From positions 1,631,501 through 1,695,500 of the forward strand of contig NZ_SDKC01000001.1 of assembly GCF_004123145.1 (NCBI RefSeq): a stretch of 64,000 nt of DNA, given 5' to 3'. A program made the position numbers and the translations under genes. This DNA is from Blautia faecicola (GTDB taxonomy: Bacteria; Bacillota; Clostridia; Lachnospirales; Lachnospiraceae). Positions 61,507-64,000 of the stretch are shown here, piece by piece (position 1 is the stretch's first letter; every line of letters begins with the position of its first letter). The notes beneath the pieces were generated by a model. That model saw nothing but the letters and a program-made list of their open reading frames with translations, made no database searches and was not told where the DNA came from.

Positions 61507-62205
61507 ATGAAGTATTCACAACGTATTCAGGAACTGCCACCGGACGAACGGCCATATGAAAAGTGTCTTAGCACCGGACCGGAGAATCTGACAGACAGCG
61601 AACTGCTGGCGGTGATTCTGCGGTCCGGGACCCGTGGGCGTTCCTCTGTGCAGCTGGCTGACCAGATCCTGCATCTGGGGAGAAAGGAACAGGGTCTTCT
61701 TGGAATCTATCATCTTTCCATGGAAGAGCTGATGCAGATTCATGGTATCGGTCAGGTAAAAGCCGTACAGATCAAATGTATCGGGGAACTTTCCAAAAGG
61801 ATTGCCACCCGGGAAGCCAGAAAACTTCTGGATTTTCACAGCCCTGACACAATTGCGGCGTATTATATGGAACGGATGCGTCACGAAGAGCAGGAACAGA
61901 TGATCTGTGCGATGTTAAATACAAAAAATCAGTTTTTAGGGGACGAAGTGATCTCGAGAGGAACCGTGAATGCTTCTCTGGTATCGCCAAGAGACCTGAT
62001 CCTTGCAGCATTTCGACACCGGGCGGTCTATATGATCCTGGTGCACAATCATCCGAGCGGTAATCCGGAACCGAGCAAAGACGATCTTCTTTTTACAAAG
62101 AGGGTATGGGAAGCCGGAGCACTGGTGGATATTCCGCTGCTGGATCATATTGTGATAGGGGATCAGCAGTATTTCAGTTTTCGACAGGAAGGGTTACTCT
62201 CGTAA
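61507..62205 (+). CDS. radC: RadC/JAB-domain protein
   Basis: This 232-residue protein has N-terminal helix-hairpin-helix-type repeats (LMQIHGIGQVKAVQIKCIGEL) and a C-terminal JAMM metallopeptidase-like domain with HNHPSGNPEPSKDD (the HxH...D zinc motif). Despite the name, a DNA repair role is disputed; its place before mreB is conserved across Firmicutes. AAGGAGAG precedes the ATG. The stop codon TAA is part of CTCGTAACAGGGAGGGTACTGAA (described in parts), which resembles the end of repeat A. Confidence 0.9.
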   Translation: MKYSQRIQELPPDERPYEKCLSTGPENLTDSELLAVILRSGTRGRSSVQLADQILHLGRKEQGLLGIYHLSMEELMQIHGIGQVKAVQIKCIGELSKRIATREARKLLDFHSPDTIAAYYMERMRHEEQEQMICAMLNTKNQFLGDEVISRGTVNASLVSPRDLILAAFRHRAVYMILVHNHPSGNPEPSKDDLLFTKRVWEAGALVDIPLLDHIVIGDQQYFSFRQEGLLS

Positions 62206-62228
62206 CAGGGAGGGTACTGAACAGCTAC
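62198..62228 (+). repeat. Remnant repeat A end at the radC stop
   Basis: CGTAACAGGGAGGGTACTGA then ACAGCTAC resembles the 3' hairpin of repeat A (CGTAACTGTGAAGxTACTGAACAGTTAC); the radC TAA lies inside it. Confidence 0.55.
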
Positions 62229-62266
62229 TGCTGGGATGATATGCAAAACAGAAGGGATATGCATTT

Positions 62267-63280
62267 ATGTTTAACAACCATGTATATGGAATTGACCTGG
62301 GAAGTAATATGATCAAAATTTACTCTCAGAACAGTAATGAAATCTTAAAAGAGAAAAATATGATTGCCATTCGCAACAAAGATACCGTACTTGCCGTTGG
62401 AGATGAAGCATATGAAATATACGAAAAGAATCCGACAAATGTAAAGGTATCTTCTCCGATGCTGAATGGTATGATCGCAAACATCAGTCACCTGGAGATC
62501 ATGCTTCAACTGCTGCTGGATAAGACCGAGCGCAGCGTGGGGCGGCACCCGGTGATTTATTTTGCTGTTCCGGTGGATATGACGGAGATTGAGAAGCGTG
62601 CGTATTACAGTATCGCACAGACCGGGCGGCTGCGGAAAAGCAAAGTCCTTCTGGTGGAACGACCGATTGCAGATGCACTGGCTCTTGGTATCCCGATCAT
62701 GCGGACCAAAGGATCGATGATCGTAAACATTGGTGCAGCTACGACGGAGATTTCTGTCATCGCAGATTCCCGTGTGATCATCAGTAAGGTGATCCCGGTA
62801 GGCGGTGACCGTCTGACACAGGATATCCAGAACACGATCCGCAGAAAACTTAATTTTTCTATCAGTGAACGGACGGCGGGCAGATTAAAACTTTCCCTCG
62901 CAAATCTGGAAAAAGATACGAAAGATGCCAGAAAAATTATCGGCATTGACTGTGTGAGCGGTCTTCCGCGCGAGCGGGTGATCACATCCGCAGCGGTGAA
63001 CGAAGCGATTGTTCCGGCTGTCCGTGAGATCATCACAGAGATTCGGGCTTTTCTGGAACGTATTCCACCCCAGATACATAGAGTGATTCTTTCGGAAGGT
63101 ATCTATCTTACCGGAGGCAGTACACATCTGCCGTACATAGACCGGATAGTATCCAGACAAATCGGCTGTCCGATCCTGCTGTCACATTATTACGAACTCT
63201 GCACAGTCTACGGACTGAAAGAGATCATCACCCACGATGCGCTTCATCACTGGGCGTTCACTCCAAAAAAACAGAAGTAA
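62267..63280 (+). CDS. mreB: MreB-family actin homologue
   Basis: This 337-residue actin-like ATPase organises the cell-wall elongation machinery at the inner membrane. It has phosphate-1 YGIDLGSNMIKIY (residues 6-18), VNIGAATTEISVIA (phosphate 2), and YLTGGSTHLPYIDR (adenosine region). It departs from typical MreB in some motifs (LGSNMIKIY for LGTANT), as in Mbl/MreBH-type paralogues or degenerate Clostridial forms, so it may not be the main MreB. It is followed 9 bases later by mreC. Confidence 0.87.
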   Translation: MFNNHVYGIDLGSNMIKIYSQNSNEILKEKNMIAIRNKDTVLAVGDEAYEIYEKNPTNVKVSSPMLNGMIANISHLEIMLQLLLDKTERSVGRHPVIYFAVPVDMTEIEKRAYYSIAQTGRLRKSKVLLVERPIADALALGIPIMRTKGSMIVNIGAATTEISVIADSRVIISKVIPVGGDRLTQDIQNTIRRKLNFSISERTAGRLKLSLANLEKDTKDARKIIGIDCVSGLPRERVITSAAVNEAIVPAVREIITEIRAFLERIPPQIHRVILSEGIYLTGGSTHLPYIDRIVSRQIGCPILLSHYYELCTVYGLKEIITHDALHHWAFTPKKQK

Positions 63281-63289
63281 GGAGCTGTC

Positions 63290-64000
63290 ATGAAAAAAAA
63301 GAAACAATACAAAATGAAAACAAAACATCTGATCACTATGATGACAATCCTGTGTCTCGGACTGATCGTCCTTTCTCTGTCCACCAGTTTTTCTTTTGCA
63401 CCGGTGCGAAATGTTCTGGGCTATGTGATCGTTCCTTTCCAGAATGGTATTAATGAAGTCGGAACCTGGATGACAGATCAGAAAAAAGGATTCCAGAGCA
63501 TGAAAAAACTGGCTGCGGAAAATGAAGAACTGCAAAAACAGGTGGATGAACTTCAGGCGAAAAATACGACACTGTCTCAGGATCAGGAAGAACTGGACCG
63601 CCTGAGAGCATTGTACAGTCTGGATACCGATTATTCCGAGTATGACAAGGTTGCCGCTCAGGTTATCGGAAAAGATACCGGTAACTGGTACAGTACCTTT
63701 CTGATCAATCGGGGAAGTTCTGATGGCATTGAGGTGGATATGAATGTGATCGCGGATGGCGGTCTTGTTGGAATCGTTACCGAGACCGGTGCACACTGGG
63801 CTACGGTTCGTTCCATCATTGATGACAGCAGTAATGTAAGTGCTACGGTTACATCAATTTCCCAGAACTGTATGGTGACAGGAGACCTGCAGATGATGGA
63901 TGACGGGAAGATCCGTTTTATCCAGCTGACTGATAAAGAGGATCAGGTACATGAAGGAGATAAGATAGTAACTTCTTCTGTAAGTAACAAGTTTTTAAAG
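63290..64000 (+). CDS. mreC: Rod shape-determining protein MreC, 3' end beyond window
   Basis: The first 237 codons are present. There is a short basic N-terminus, one membrane anchor (about residues 15-35, LITMMTILCLGLIVLSLSTS), a coiled coil (about 70-108, MKKLAAENEELQKQVDELQA), and the start of the MreC beta domain (VIGKDTGNWYSTFLINRGSSDGI, DGGLVGIVTETGAHWATVRSI, both cut). MreC spans the membrane and links MreB to the wall synthases. GGAG lies 6-9 bases before the ATG. Confidence 0.93.
   Translation, partial: MKKKKQYKMKTKHLITMMTILCLGLIVLSLSTSFSFAPVRNVLGYVIVPFQNGINEVGTWMTDQKKGFQSMKKLAAENEELQKQVDELQAKNTTLSQDQEELDRLRALYSLDTDYSEYDKVAAQVIGKDTGNWYSTFLINRGSSDGIEVDMNVIADGGLVGIVTETGAHWATVRSIIDDSSNVSATVTSISQNCMVTGDLQMMDDGKIRFIQLTDKEDQVHEGDKIVTSSVSNKFLK

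Overview
The window looks like chromosomal DNA of a gut Firmicute of the Lachnospiraceae type (Blautia/Ruminococcus/Dorea-like). The signs are moderate GC, strong AGGAGG ribosome sites, a leucine-type T-box, fructoselysine-degradation genes, ECF-type vitamin transporters, a yeast-type LeuA, MutSL with an endonuclease-type MutL, and the radC-mreB-mreC order. The species call is an inference from gene content.

Layout. 1-2300: an AT-rich island with a broken aldehyde dehydrogenase and an HPr-kinase-like protein, closed by a terminator embedded in a larger palindrome. 2300-9600: an aldo/keto reductase remnant, an HD hydrolase, frlD-frlB (Amadori product degradation), a GNAT acetyltransferase, a type-B carboxylesterase and a DUF2284 protein, with two copies of a structured dispersed repeat. 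9600-17000: a DUF4203 membrane protein, a two-component system, a NifX/FKBP fusion, and a four-gene operon led by an HTH-AAA-PD-(D/E)XK protein. 17100-20500: a foldback element, a junction of truncated genes, and three zinc-ribbon/membrane genes with the third repeat copy. 20600-32800: branched-chain amino acid synthesis (ilvN-ilvC, leuCD with a divergent LysR gene, and leuA behind a tRNA-Pro and a T-box). Interleaved are a frameshifted DUF362 gene, a membrane-anchored Mrr-like protein, and an AraC gene divergent from a GH42 beta-galactosidase that carries an in-frame TGA. 32800-39800: a fusion scar between an HTH gene and a wall-anchored protein tail, a CpsB-type phosphatase, an ECF S component with a P1 peptidase, and a complete second ECF transporter (UPF0397 S component, double EcfA, EcfT). 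40000-51000: a PPP-type phosphatase, miaB, a MATE exporter, and an AraC gene divergent from a carbohydrate cassette made of GH13, Gfo/Idh/MocA, two xylose-isomerase-like TIM barrels, and a second Gfo/Idh/MocA. 51000-64000: mutS-mutL-miaA, a methionine gamma-lyase family protein, two flavoproteins, radC, mreB and the start of mreC.

Two things stand out. The first is the cassette at 45119-50937. Its two Gfo/Idh/MocA oxidoreductases bracket two metal-site TIM-barrel proteins, the same enzyme set used for redox-neutral oxidation/elimination/hydration/reduction of anhydrosugars and glycosides. Repeated AATAGTAT boxes sit in the regulator-operon spacer and upstream of the neighbouring MATE gene. 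The second is a family of dispersed elements with terminal repeats GTAACTRTTCAGTA. Copies differ by compensatory changes on both sides of two hairpins, one copy carries a second repeat inside it, and remnant ends of the family supply stop codons to host genes.

Four loci carry disruptions in otherwise well-conserved reading frames (aldehyde dehydrogenase, DUF362, GH42, PAS kinase). They are either real decay or sequence error, and the sequence alone cannot tell which.
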